64,000 bases of DNA from Acinetobacter beijerinckii CIP 110307 (GTDB lineage: Bacteria; Pseudomonadota; Gammaproteobacteria; Pseudomonadales; Moraxellaceae), in contig NZ_KB849764.1 of assembly GCF_000369005.1 (NCBI RefSeq), forward strand, positions 315,086 to 379,085. Reading direction: 5' to 3'. This document shows positions 44,667 through 53,594 of this stretch, in pieces. The translations under genes were made by a program, and so were the position numbers. Numbering within the stretch: position 1 is the stretch's first letter; every line of letters begins with the position of its first letter. The notes under the pieces are model-generated. The model did not search any database. It was not told the DNA's origin and saw nothing but the letters and a program-made list of their open reading frames with translations.

Positions 44667-45510
44667 TATCGAGTATTTACTCAGTAAGCAAAGTTTTATC
44701 GAACTCAGTGTACGTGAGCGAGCAAAGTCATTATTTGATAAAGATCAATTTAAAGAACTACTTGATCCGTTCAGTCGCATGATGTCACCTTGGCTATTGA
44801 AACAGAATATTGTGCCACAAGCGGATGATGGCGTTGTGATTATCAAAGGTTTGATTCAACAAAAGCCAGTTGTGGTGATTTCAATAGAGGGCGTATTTCA
44901 AGGCGGCAGTTTGGGTGAAGTGGGCGGCGCTAAAATTGCTGGTGCATTAGAGCTCGCAATTGAAGACAACCAAAACAATATTCCAACCACTGCAATTCTA
45001 TTGCTAGAGACTGGTGGAGTCAGATTACAAGAAGCGAATTTAGGTTTGGCTGCGATTGCTGAAATTCAATCCGCTATTGTGGAGCTGAGACAATTTCAGC
45101 CTGTTATAGCTGTCATTGCAGGTAGCGTAGGCTGCTTTGGAGGAATGTCTATTGCTGCTGGATTATGTAGTTATCTGATTATGACTCAAGAGGGACGTTT
45201 AGGTTTAAACGGTCCTCAAGTGATTGAGCAAGAAGCAGGAGTAGAAGAGTATAACGCCAAAGATCGTCCATTCATTTGGAGCATTACTGGTGGCGAGCAA
45301 CGTTTTGCAAGTGGTCTTGCGGATGCGTTTGTCGAAGATGATCGTGACCAAATTAAGCAGCAAATTATTCATTATATGCAACAAGGACTCCCTAAAGTTC
45401 AACGTAGTACCCAAGCTGCATTTTATTTGTCAAAACTTTCTCAAGTAGATACTTCAGATCAGGTTTCACCGATGCAAGTACAAAAACTATATCAGGGAGA
45501 ACAAGCATGA
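44659..45510 (+). CDS. mdcD: Malonate decarboxylase beta subunit
   Basis: A 283-residue carboxyltransferase-like chain that, with MdcE, decarboxylates malonyl-S-ACP. Seen: SFIELSVRERAKSLFDK, GGSLGEVGGAKIAGALELA and LLLETGGVRLQEANLGLAAIAEI, then AGSVGCFGGMSIAAGL, all crotonase/carboxyltransferase features. The start is ATG 44659 with AAGAGG at 7 bases; it overlaps mdcC by 8 bases. Confidence 0.95.
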   Translation: MADIEYLLSKQSFIELSVRERAKSLFDKDQFKELLDPFSRMMSPWLLKQNIVPQADDGVVIIKGLIQQKPVVVISIEGVFQGGSLGEVGGAKIAGALELAIEDNQNNIPTTAILLLETGGVRLQEANLGLAAIAEIQSAIVELRQFQPVIAVIAGSVGCFGGMSIAAGLCSYLIMTQEGRLGLNGPQVIEQEAGVEEYNAKDRPFIWSITGGEQRFASGLADAFVEDDRDQIKQQIIHYMQQGLPKVQRSTQAAFYLSKLSQVDTSDQVSPMQVQKLYQGEQA

Positions 45511-46334
45511 ACATGGATGTAAATGCGGTGAGAAGTTCAATCAGAGGAAAACATTGGTTCAATGTTTTAACTCAAAATTTTGAAGCTATTGATACTGGTA
45601 TAGCGTCATTACATGTTGCAAATGGGCAGCTCGATGGGATGGAAATCAGTGTGCTTTCTATCGTAGCTGATGAACATAATCTTTATCCAAGAGCACGACA
45701 AGGTGAAGTTGGATTACTTGAAGGTTGGTCTTTAGCGCTTGCCGTAAATCAGATTATTCAAGCTGATCGAGAGCTTGAAAAAAAGCGTGGCATTGTTTGT
45801 ATTGTGGATGTACCAAGTCAGGCATATGGTCGTAGAGAAGAAGTATTTGGAATTCACCAAGCATTAGCGGGTGCAGTAGATAGTTATGCTCGTGCACGTT
45901 TGGCAGGACATCCGCTTGTAAGTTTGCTGGTAGGTAAATCTATGTCTGGGGCTTTTTTAGCACATGGTTATCAAGCAAATCGAATCTTGGCATTAAATGA
46001 TCAGGGTGTAATGGTACATGCTATGGGCAAAGAATCAGCAGCACGTGTGACTTTGCGAACTGTCGATGAATTAGAAAGTCTTGCTGCCAATATTCCACCA
46101 ATGGCTTATGACATCGAAAGTTATAATTCATTAGGCTTACTATCAAATTTATTAAATGTGAGTAACGCGGACGAACCGACTGACGAAGATATTGAGTACA
46201 TACAGCAAGCGCTAAAAAATGCTTTTGAAGATATTACTTTGAGCGGTGTAAATGATTTAAAGCATCGTCTTGATGCAGAGAATCGCAGTATGTCAAAACG
46301 AGTTCGTGAGTTGTTGAGGGAGCAATGGACATGA
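45507..46334 (+). CDS. mdcE: Malonate decarboxylase gamma subunit
   Basis: A 275-residue partner of MdcD in the decarboxylase active site. Seen: IRGKHWFNVLTQNF at the start, CIVDVPSQAYGRREEVFGIHQALA, LVSLLVGKSMSGAFLAHGYQANRILAL and VMVHAMGKESAARVT, family signatures. ATG 45507 overlaps the mdcD stop (ATGA), and ATG 45513 is a possible second start. mdcG overlaps its 3' end by 10 bases. Confidence 0.94.
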   Translation: MNMDVNAVRSSIRGKHWFNVLTQNFEAIDTGIASLHVANGQLDGMEISVLSIVADEHNLYPRARQGEVGLLEGWSLALAVNQIIQADRELEKKRGIVCIVDVPSQAYGRREEVFGIHQALAGAVDSYARARLAGHPLVSLLVGKSMSGAFLAHGYQANRILALNDQGVMVHAMGKESAARVTLRTVDELESLAANIPPMAYDIESYNSLGLLSNLLNVSNADEPTDEDIEYIQQALKNAFEDITLSGVNDLKHRLDAENRSMSKRVRELLREQWT

Positions 46335-46933
46335 TGCATTCTTTCCAACCTCATGATCTTCTGTGGGGCATGACCACAAAGTTATTGCCTGATAGCGCTC
46401 CACAATGGGTGGTTGATACGATATCCGAGCAAAAGCCTGTGGTGGTAAGACGTGCTGTGTCAGTGTGTAATATGGTTGCTGTTGGAATACGTGGAATTCA
46501 GCGGAGTCAAAGATTTGCAACTGAGGTGCCGATCAATGTCATTACAAAGTATATACGACCAGAGTGCTTAATAGAACAGGATTTAAGCTTATTTCCTCAC
46601 TTACAGTTGAAGTTGCAGAAAGTTTATAACGTGATGCAAAGCTTTAATATGACATGGGGTTATACAGGTAGTGTTGGATTTGAATTGGCTACTGGATTGA
46701 GAACAGTCACAGAAAATAGCGATATTGATTTACTCATTCGAGCAGATGAGCCTGTTTCAAAATCGCTTGCTCAAACTATTTTACTTCAGTTAGATCATCT
46801 CAATATGAAGCTTGATGTGCAATTACAAACACCTCAGGGTGGTGTCGCACTTAGGGAATGGGCAGGCAAAAAAGGGAGCGTTTTACTAAAGAGAAACGAT
46901 GCTGCTGTTTTGGTCGGAAATCCTTGGTACTAA
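46325..46933 (+). CDS. mdcG: Phosphoribosyl-dephospho-CoA transferase
   Basis: Attaches the prosthetic group made by MdcB to Ser25 of MdcC. 202 residues. A nucleotidyltransferase core holds WGYTGSVGFELATG and the metal-binding ENSDIDLLIR. The N-terminal part (LQPHDLLWG-type, here FQPHDLLWGMTTKLL) fits MdcG. It starts inside the end of mdcE, and mdcH follows 12 bases after. Confidence 0.92.
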   Translation: MDMMHSFQPHDLLWGMTTKLLPDSAPQWVVDTISEQKPVVVRRAVSVCNMVAVGIRGIQRSQRFATEVPINVITKYIRPECLIEQDLSLFPHLQLKLQKVYNVMQSFNMTWGYTGSVGFELATGLRTVTENSDIDLLIRADEPVSKSLAQTILLQLDHLNMKLDVQLQTPQGGVALREWAGKKGSVLLKRNDAAVLVGNPWY

Positions 46934-46945
46934 GGGAATAATAAC

Positions 46946-47875
46946 ATGAGCTCAATATGGGTATATCCAGGACAAGGTGCTCAAAAGATCAATATGTTAC
47001 ATGATCTTCCAAAGGATGCTTTGGTGAATCAGTATCTTGAACAGGCATCAGATGTTTTGAAAGAAAACGTCATGTTACTTGATCAGGTTGACGCGTTAAA
47101 GTCTACCTATGCAGTTCAGCTTTGTTTATACATTGCTGGTGTTATTAGTTCCGCTTTATTACGAGAGCAAGGGTTACAACCAAAGTACGTTGCGGGTTTA
47201 TCGATCGGTGCTTGGGCTGCGGCAACGGTTGCCAATGTTATTCGCTTTGAAGATGGGCTTACTTTGGTTGCCAAACGCGCAGAATTGATGCAACAAGCAT
47301 ATCCGAATGGTTATGGAATGACTGCAATTATTGGCGCTGATCGTTTTCAAGTTGAGTCATGGATTGCAAAAGTAGCATCAGATAGTCAGAAAGTTTTCAT
47401 TGCAAATTTGAATACTGAAAATCAAGTGGTGATTTCAGGTTCATTTGATGCAATGCAACGAGTAGCAAAATATGCAAATGAGAGTGGAGCAATTTCTAAA
47501 AAAATTGAAATTAGTGTGCCATCACATTGCATGCTTTTGGAAAAACAAGCACAGCAACTCGCGTGTTTGGTGAAAGGATTAAACTCGCAACAACCAACTA
47601 TTCATTATTTGAGTGGTACTTCTGCACGGTTACTCAGAACAAATACTCAAATTATTGACGATATTGTTTTTAACATGAGTCGGACAGTGGATTGGCAGAG
47701 CACCGTTCAGGTCGCATGGGAGCGAGGTGTGCGCTTACAGATAGAGGCTTTACCCGGAACTGTTTTAACGGGTTTAGCTCGGAAAGTATTTAAAGAAGGA
47801 ACAGTCTTATCCTTTCAAAATACACAACTTGAAAGTCTGATTAATGCAATGCAAAAGGAAGAAGATTTTGTATAA
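46946..47875 (+). CDS. mdcH: Malonyl-CoA:ACP malonyltransferase of the mdc locus
   Basis: Primes MdcC by loading malonyl onto the ACP from malonyl-CoA. 309 residues, FabD-like: VYPGQGAQKINML at the start, nucleophile elbow GLSIGAWAA, SVPSHCMLLE with the catalytic His, and TVLTGLARKVF near the end. It is distinct from the housekeeping fabD by its position between mdcG and the transporter genes. Confidence 0.94.
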   Translation: MSSIWVYPGQGAQKINMLHDLPKDALVNQYLEQASDVLKENVMLLDQVDALKSTYAVQLCLYIAGVISSALLREQGLQPKYVAGLSIGAWAAATVANVIRFEDGLTLVAKRAELMQQAYPNGYGMTAIIGADRFQVESWIAKVASDSQKVFIANLNTENQVVISGSFDAMQRVAKYANESGAISKKIEISVPSHCMLLEKQAQQLACLVKGLNSQQPTIHYLSGTSARLLRTNTQIIDDIVFNMSRTVDWQSTVQVAWERGVRLQIEALPGTVLTGLARKVFKEGTVLSFQNTQLESLINAMQKEEDFV

Positions 47876-47922
47876 AGCATAATCAAAAAATGATGCAACT
47901 CAAAGGATAGAGGAAACGGAAA

Positions 47923-48324
47923 ATGATTATATACGGAACAGCAATTTTAGCGATTTGTCATTTATTGGGTGATTATTTTGGTAATACGCTAGGCATGCTT
48001 TTGGGTGTAAAGGCAAATGTTGGTGGTGTAGCCATCTCTATGATTTTACTTATATTGGCGAAAGAGTTATTAGCGAAAAAAGGTTATCTTCCTCAAGTCA
48101 CACAATTCGGGATTTTATATTGGTCAGGGATGTACATTCCAATCGTTGTCGCGATGTCTGCGGGACAAAATGTTGTCGCGGCACTATCGGGTGGTTTATT
48201 AGGAATTATCGTATCTGTTGCTTCACTTATAGGTACAGTGTTGGTTATTCGTTATTTGAACCGTATGAGTGGTGACTATGAAACATATGAATGGTCATTA
48301 GAAACAACTGAAAAAACGGCTTAA
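47923..48324 (+). CDS. mdcL: Malonate transporter, small subunit (MadL)
   Basis: A 133-residue membrane protein with four hydrophobic segments. CHLLGDYFGNTLGMLLGVKANVGGVAISMILL and FGILYWSGMYIPIVVAMSAGQNVVAALSGG match MadL. MadL and MadM together form a malonate importer, probably Na+ or H+ coupled. The gene lies 47 bases after mdcH and 24 before mdcM. Confidence 0.93.
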   Translation: MIIYGTAILAICHLLGDYFGNTLGMLLGVKANVGGVAISMILLILAKELLAKKGYLPQVTQFGILYWSGMYIPIVVAMSAGQNVVAALSGGLLGIIVSVASLIGTVLVIRYLNRMSGDYETYEWSLETTEKTA

Positions 48325-48348
48325 AAAATAATATAAAGGATTGATGAA

Positions 48349-49110
48349 ATGGAAGATTTAATAGCGGTTCTCAGTAAAAATGCACTTGTCACAGCACTTG
48401 CGGTTACTGGCTTGATGATGTTTGTATCGCATTTATTGTCTAAATACTTAACCAAAGGAAAGTTACAGAGTTCAGCAATTGCAATTACATTAGGATTGGT
48501 TGTGGCATATTTTGCAGGCGTATATACCAATGGCACCAAAGGTATTTCTGATATTGCAATATTTTCAGGGTTTGCATTATTAGGTGGAGCAATGATCCGC
48601 GATCTTGCAATTGCATCAACAGCTTTTGAAGTCGATGTGAAAGAGGTGAAAAAAGCTGGAAAAGTCGGATTAATTGCTTTGACTTTAGGATGTGTTGTGC
48701 CATTTGCAATTGGAGTTGTTGTAGCTTGGTGTTTAGGTTACAAAGATCCAATTTCAATGACTACAATTGGTGCCGGTGCGATGACTTATATCGTGGGGCC
48801 GATTACAGGTACTGCCATAGGTGCAAGTTCAGATGTAATTGCATTGTCAATTGCGATTGGTTTAATCAAATCGGTGTTCTTTATGGTTGGAACGCCTTTA
48901 TTAGCAAAGTTTATGTATTTAAAAAGCCCTAGATCAGCAATGGTTTTTGGTGGCTTAGCTGGAACAACTAGTGGAACTGCTGCTGGTTTAGCTGGTACTG
49001 ACGTCCGTTTAGTTCCATACGGTGCTTTAGTTGCTACCTTTTATACAGGATTAGGATGCTTACTTGGACCTTCAGTTTTCTTTCTAACCGTCAATGCAAT
49101 TTTTAGTTAA
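48349..49110 (+). CDS. mdcM: Malonate transporter, large subunit (MadM)
   Basis: A 253-residue membrane protein with about seven hydrophobic segments, including MTTIGAGAMTYIVGPITGTAIGAS and GGLAGTTSGTAAGLAGTD, typical of MadM. It is the last gene of the enzyme/transport unit, meeting the convergent mdcR across a hairpin. With MdcL it brings in the substrate of MdcACDE. Confidence 0.93.
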   Translation: MEDLIAVLSKNALVTALAVTGLMMFVSHLLSKYLTKGKLQSSAIAITLGLVVAYFAGVYTNGTKGISDIAIFSGFALLGGAMIRDLAIASTAFEVDVKEVKKAGKVGLIALTLGCVVPFAIGVVVAWCLGYKDPISMTTIGAGAMTYIVGPITGTAIGASSDVIALSIAIGLIKSVFFMVGTPLLAKFMYLKSPRSAMVFGGLAGTTSGTAAGLAGTDVRLVPYGALVATFYTGLGCLLGPSVFFLTVNAIFS

Positions 49111-49123
49111 TTGAAATTGAAGA

Positions 49124-49157
49124 CTAAAAAGGGTAGTTAATTAAATATTAACTACCC
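49124..49157 (-). terminator. Terminator between mdcM and mdcR
   Basis: GGGTAGTTAA (49131-49140) and TTAACTACCC (49148-49157), 7-base loop. On the minus strand the stem is followed by TTTTTAGTC, so it chiefly ends mdcR. Confidence 0.8.
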
Positions 49158-49163
49158 AAATAA

Positions 49164-50087
49164 TTATAAATATTGTCGCGCAAACATCCGACATTCAGCG
49201 ATTAATGCCAATAGGTTTGGATCCCTTTCTTTACTCTTTAGAAAAACGAGTCCAATTTCCTGTTTGATTTGATAAGGTGCTTGTAATGGAATAAGTTTGA
49301 CCGAACTTTCATAAATTGTAGAGATACGGCCAGGTAGTAAAGCCATGCCTACACCTGTACTGACCATACTGACCAAGGTGAAAATATCACTTACCTGTAA
49401 GAAAACTTTTGGATCAATACCTGCTTTTTCAAACACAATATCGCTGTCATGACGTGTTGCAAAACCTTTAGAAAGTGTTAAAAAAGTTTCGTCTTTCAAG
49501 GTACTTAAATCGATTTCCTCTAAAGTTGATAGCGCTGAGTTTTTGTTGACAGCAAGATATATATTGTCCTCAAACATCGCTAAGCTTTCAAAATCAGGAT
49601 CAGATGTTGTTTGATTTAATGCAACGATAATTGCATCTAACTCGGTTGTTTTTAACTTTTTGACTAGGTCTAGGTTTGAGCTGAGTAGCAATTGAATATC
49701 TAATTCACCTCGTCGTAATTTTAGACGACTAATCACATTCGGAATGGTGTTTACAGTCAGCGAGTATAAAGAACCTAAATGTAAAACTTTGGCTGCAAAT
49801 CCAGCCGCTTCTCTCGTTTTATTAACCGTTGTGACGATGTCTTGCACGATTTTTTGAGCATGCTCTTGTAGTACATAAGCGCTTTTTAATGGAATTAAGT
49901 TGCGACCTTCATTTTTAAATAATGGACAGCGCAGACTATTTTCTAGGGAATGCAATGCCTTGTGAACACTGACATTACTGATTTGCATTTCTGTCGCAGT
50001 TTTTGAAAGGCTGCCACAGCGCATGAAAGCTAGAAAAATTTGAATTTTTCTTAAGGTTAGGTCTTCATCAATTTCCATATCAATCAT
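49164..50087 (-). CDS. mdcR: LysR-family regulator of malonate genes
   Basis: A 307-residue LysR protein. The helix-turn-helix lies at ~12-65 (LRKIQIFLAFMRCGSLSKTATEMQISNVSVHKALHSLE) and the effector-binding domain at ~95-300. It is convergent with the mdc operon, as mdcR often is at one end of such loci. Family knowledge: MdcR senses malonate and activates transcription. ATG 50087 is taken; ATG 50078 is also possible. Its binding site may be the inverted repeat upstream of mdcA. Confidence 0.87.
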   Translation of the reverse strand: MIDMEIDEDLTLRKIQIFLAFMRCGSLSKTATEMQISNVSVHKALHSLENSLRCPLFKNEGRNLIPLKSAYVLQEHAQKIVQDIVTTVNKTREAAGFAAKVLHLGSLYSLTVNTIPNVISRLKLRRGELDIQLLLSSNLDLVKKLKTTELDAIIVALNQTTSDPDFESLAMFEDNIYLAVNKNSALSTLEEIDLSTLKDETFLTLSKGFATRHDSDIVFEKAGIDPKVFLQVSDIFTLVSMVSTGVGMALLPGRISTIYESSVKLIPLQAPYQIKQEIGLVFLKSKERDPNLLALIAECRMFARQYL

Positions 50088-50458
50088 GCTCGTAGCGAAT
50101 TAACTTTACTTTAAATTGACATTTATATTAGGTCTAAAAGCGCTGTTATGTTCATGATATAGACTAAAATCTTTGAATTAATTTAATAGCGCGTAAGTTC
50201 TAGTAATGGTTGCATACTTTTAAAAAGCTTTAATTGTGAAAAATAGCCTAAGCATAAATTCAGGATGATGATATTTATCCGCATAACAATTCTGTGCTTA
50301 TGTTTTTAATTTCTGAGTTGCTCATAAACATATAGTTATATAAATTGTGTGAGTATTGTTCAAGTTTCAAATTGATCAGTTAAGATGGTCTAAACCAATG
50401 CGATTAATAATGCTTAAAACTTCCAACTAAGTTTATAACGAAACGGTAGAAATCCTAC
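50088..50458. other. Intergenic region between mdcR and pqiA
   Basis: Divergent promoters of mdcR (minus) and the pqi operon (plus) must lie here. It is AT-rich; I find no open frame, strong palindrome or textbook promoter. A short GTAG-N5-CTAC repeat sits just before the pqiA start. Confidence 0.4.
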
Positions 50459-51139
50459 GTGAGTCAACTGACATCTGAGCAACGATCTGAGCTTTTAAAA
50501 AATAAAGATCTTCATATTTTTGGAGAGGATTTATCTCAGTTGGAATTAGTGGGTTGCGAGGAATGCGACACGATCTATCGTAGAGTTGATTTAGCCGCTG
50601 GAGAGCGGGCGTATTGCGAGTGTTGTGGTGCAGAACTTTATAGACAACCCAAATCGTTTACTTCACTGTTAGCTTTGGTAATAACTGCTTTTATTATTTT
50701 TGTTATTGCTAATAGCTTTCCTATAGTAAAAGTTGAGCTACAAGGGAATTTTTCCCAGACGACATTGCTTGGTGCAGCATGGACAATGTTTCAGATTGAT
50801 CGAGCTTTTGTGGGTATTTTAATTTTAATAACCACATTTATCGTTCCCTTAATTGATTTGATGCTTTTAATGTATGTACTCACTTCAATCGGAATTTTTA
50901 AAACCAGACCTAAATTTTTAAGATTGACATTAAGAGTGCTGTTCTTATTTCGAGTATGGGGAATGGTTGAGGTTTTTCTTATCGGTGTATTGGTCACTCT
51001 TGTAAAGTTAGTAGGGATGGTTATTGTCATTCCAGGAATTGCACTTTGGGCATTTGGCATATTAAGTATATTGCTGGTCTATATATCTTCAATAAAAATT
51101 AAAGATATTTGGGACGAAATTGATAGGTGTTTATCATGA
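50459..51139 (+). CDS. pqiA: Paraquat-inducible protein A, first copy
   Basis: A 226-residue protein: a CxxC-CxxC zinc ribbon (LVGCEECDTIYRRVDLAAGERAYCECCGAELYR) and four membrane segments (~70-90, 110-140, 150-180, 190-215). It corresponds to one half of E. coli PqiA, which is a double-domain protein; here the halves are separate genes. It starts GTG 50459 with a weak ribosome site. The Pqi system moves lipid across the periplasm with PqiB as the tunnel. Confidence 0.9.
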   Translation: MSQLTSEQRSELLKNKDLHIFGEDLSQLELVGCEECDTIYRRVDLAAGERAYCECCGAELYRQPKSFTSLLALVITAFIIFVIANSFPIVKVELQGNFSQTTLLGAAWTMFQIDRAFVGILILITTFIVPLIDLMLLMYVLTSIGIFKTRPKFLRLTLRVLFLFRVWGMVEVFLIGVLVTLVKLVGMVIVIPGIALWAFGILSILLVYISSIKIKDIWDEIDRCLS

Positions 51140-51897
51140 AAAATCAGCATGTAAGCGCCAACAAATATAATGATGAATCGGTTGGAAATATTAAACTCTA
51201 CCCAAGAGCGAAAGATTTTTCACTCTTACAATGTCATTGTTGTGGTCTTTTAAATCCGCAACAAAATGTGGATGGTGATGATCAATATTGTTCACGTTGT
51301 CATACTGCATTACATCTTCGCAAACCTTATAGTTTAGATCGAACTTTAGCATTAGTAATCGCTGCGAGTATTTTATATATTCCAGCAAATGTATTACCGA
51401 TGACAATGACGGATTCATTGCTTGGTCGTCAGCAAGATACAATTATGAGTGGTGTGATCTATTTCTGGAAAAGTGGTGACTATTTGGTATCTGCCGTAAT
51501 TTTTATGGCGAGTATCTTTATTCCTATGTTAAAACTACTGATCTTGTGCTTCCTATTAATTGCAGTACGTATACAATCATTTTCACGATGGAGTTTTTCT
51601 CCTGAACAATGCACATTGCTATATCGTGTTGTCGAATTTATAGGTCGATGGTCGATGATCGATGTATTTGTAGTGGCTTTATTAACTGCGCTCATTCAGA
51701 TTCAATCGCTTGCGACAATTTTAGCTGGACCAGGTGCTGTTGCATTTGGAGCAGTTGTTGTTCTCACTATGTTTGCATCTTTGAGTTTTGATCCGCGAAT
51801 TATTTGGGACAATTATTACGCAAATGAAACTCGTGATCGCCAGCAATCTATAGAGAAAACTTCGACAGTAATGCACATGGAAAACTCCATTGAATAA
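51136..51897 (+). CDS. pqiA: Paraquat-inducible protein A, second copy
   Basis: A 253-residue paralogue of the previous gene, with its own ribbon (LLQCHCCGLLNPQQNVDGDDQYCSRCHTALHLRKP) and four membrane segments. ATG 51136 overlaps the previous stop (ATGA), so translation is coupled. Together the two chains would equal one full-length PqiA. The C-terminus has a longer hydrophilic tail (NETRDRQQSIEKTSTV). Confidence 0.9.
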   Translation: MKNQHVSANKYNDESVGNIKLYPRAKDFSLLQCHCCGLLNPQQNVDGDDQYCSRCHTALHLRKPYSLDRTLALVIAASILYIPANVLPMTMTDSLLGRQQDTIMSGVIYFWKSGDYLVSAVIFMASIFIPMLKLLILCFLLIAVRIQSFSRWSFSPEQCTLLYRVVEFIGRWSMIDVFVVALLTALIQIQSLATILAGPGAVAFGAVVVLTMFASLSFDPRIIWDNYYANETRDRQQSIEKTSTVMHMENSIE

Positions 51898-51935
51898 ACA
51901 AATTTTTAACTTTGACCAAGAAAAGAATCATAAGT

Positions 51936-53594
51936 ATGTCTGAGAATACGCCGAATAACGAACAGTCTGTCTTAAGTTCTTCAGAGTCAAATTTGAAAGA
52001 GCAAGGATTACCTGAACCTCAGAAAAAGAAAGATCGTTGGAGACCAGCACTAATTTGGTTGATTCCATTTATTGCATTATTAATTGGTCTTTCACTTGCA
52101 ATAAAAGCTGTTTTGGATACAGGTCCTACGATAGATGTATCATTTAGAACGGCTGAAGGTTTGGTCGCTGGTAAAACAACAGTTCGTTATAAGCAGGTGG
52201 ATATTGGACTAGTTCGACAGATTGATTTATCTGAAGATCGTTCGCATGTGATTGCTAAAATTGAACTAAGAAAAGATGCCAGTAATTTTGCAGCTAAAGA
52301 TTCTCGGTTTTGGGTGGTACGACCAAGAGTGGGAGTAGGTGGTATATCTGGTATTGATACTTTACTGTCAGGTGCATATATTGAAGTTGATGGTGGTAAA
52401 TCGCCTGAAAAAAAAGAAAATTTTTCTGGGCTTGAAGTTCCTCCCGTGATTTCATCCGACGTACCCGGCAAAGTCTTCTTTTTAAAAGCACGTGATTTAG
52501 GTTCTCTTGATATCGGTGCGCCGATTTATTATCGCCGTATTAATGTTGGTCAGATTACAGCATATAAATTAGCTCAAGATGGTAAAAGCGTAGAGCTGCA
52601 AACATTTGTACAAGCACCCTATGATAAGTTCGTGACAACAGATGCGCGGTTTTGGCAAGCGAGTGGTGTCGATGTGACTTTGAATGCATCTGGATTTAAT
52701 TTAGACACTCAATCACTTGCAAGTATTGTCGCGGGTGGTATTGCTTTTGGTTATCCTGAAACATCTAGCGCTGCTTCGGCTGAAAATAACAGTCGCTTTA
52801 ACTTGTGGGATTCACGAACTGAAGCGATGAAAGAGCCAGATGGTAAAGCACATCAAATTTTAATGTACTTTAATCATTCATTACGTGGTTTAGCTGTTGG
52901 TGCACCGATTGATTTTATGGGTATAGAAATTGGCAGTGTTAAATCAATTAATGTTGAATTTGCCCCAAGCTATTCACAACTTCGTATGCGTGTTGACGCT
53001 GTAATTTATCCTTCACGTCTTGCAAATGGTAAAGAGTTAGATCCAGATGGTGAAATATTTAAACATTTCATTCAAAAAGGCTGGCGTGCACAAATGCGAA
53101 CAGGGAATTTACTTACAGGGCAAAACTATATCGCTTTTGATATGTTCCCTAAAGCCAAATCAGCAACTTTAATAATTCGTGCTGATGGCAAAGCAGAAGT
53201 ACCAACTACGCCAACTGAATTAAGTGGATTACAAGCGCAAGTTTCTCAAATTGCAGATAAAGTGAGTAAGTTCCCATTGGTTGAGATTGGTCAGGATGTT
53301 CGTAAAACATTGAATAATATGAATACGACCATTGAATCTACAGATAAATTAGTAAAACAGTTAGATGGTAAAGTTGCTCCTGGCTTACAAGCTGCTTTAG
53401 ACGATGTGCGCAAAACCATGCAATCTACTGAAACAATTTTATCGAGTGATGCACCAATGCAGCAGGATGTGCGTCGAGCACTTCAACAAATGACACGAGC
53501 TGCCGCCTCATTACAACTTATGGCAGATTATATTGAACAACATCCTGAATCACTGATTCGTGGAAAAAGACCAGAGGCTGACAATGATAAGTAA
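51936..53594 (+). CDS. pqiB: PqiB-like MCE protein
   Basis: A 552-residue intermembrane lipid-transport protein. One N-terminal membrane segment (ALIWLIPFIALLIGLSLAIKA), then three MlaD/MCE domains, each opening near GPTIDVSFRTAEGLVAGKT, KVFFLKARDLGSLDIGAPIYYRR and ILMYFNHSLRGLAVGAPIDFMG. A helical tail follows, as in PqiB, whose hexamer stacks form a tube across the periplasm. Start taken at ATG 51936 (MSENTP); a TTG at 51912 has no better ribosome site. Confidence 0.94.
   Translation: MSENTPNNEQSVLSSSESNLKEQGLPEPQKKKDRWRPALIWLIPFIALLIGLSLAIKAVLDTGPTIDVSFRTAEGLVAGKTTVRYKQVDIGLVRQIDLSEDRSHVIAKIELRKDASNFAAKDSRFWVVRPRVGVGGISGIDTLLSGAYIEVDGGKSPEKKENFSGLEVPPVISSDVPGKVFFLKARDLGSLDIGAPIYYRRINVGQITAYKLAQDGKSVELQTFVQAPYDKFVTTDARFWQASGVDVTLNASGFNLDTQSLASIVAGGIAFGYPETSSAASAENNSRFNLWDSRTEAMKEPDGKAHQILMYFNHSLRGLAVGAPIDFMGIEIGSVKSINVEFAPSYSQLRMRVDAVIYPSRLANGKELDPDGEIFKHFIQKGWRAQMRTGNLLTGQNYIAFDMFPKAKSATLIIRADGKAEVPTTPTELSGLQAQVSQIADKVSKFPLVEIGQDVRKTLNNMNTTIESTDKLVKQLDGKVAPGLQAALDDVRKTMQSTETILSSDAPMQQDVRRALQQMTRAAASLQLMADYIEQHPESLIRGKRPEADNDK

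Noticed and set aside
48690..48932. Cys/Arg-rich frame within mdcM
   Set aside because: Shadow of the madM-like frame; the cysteines come from Ala/Gly/Val codons read out of frame.
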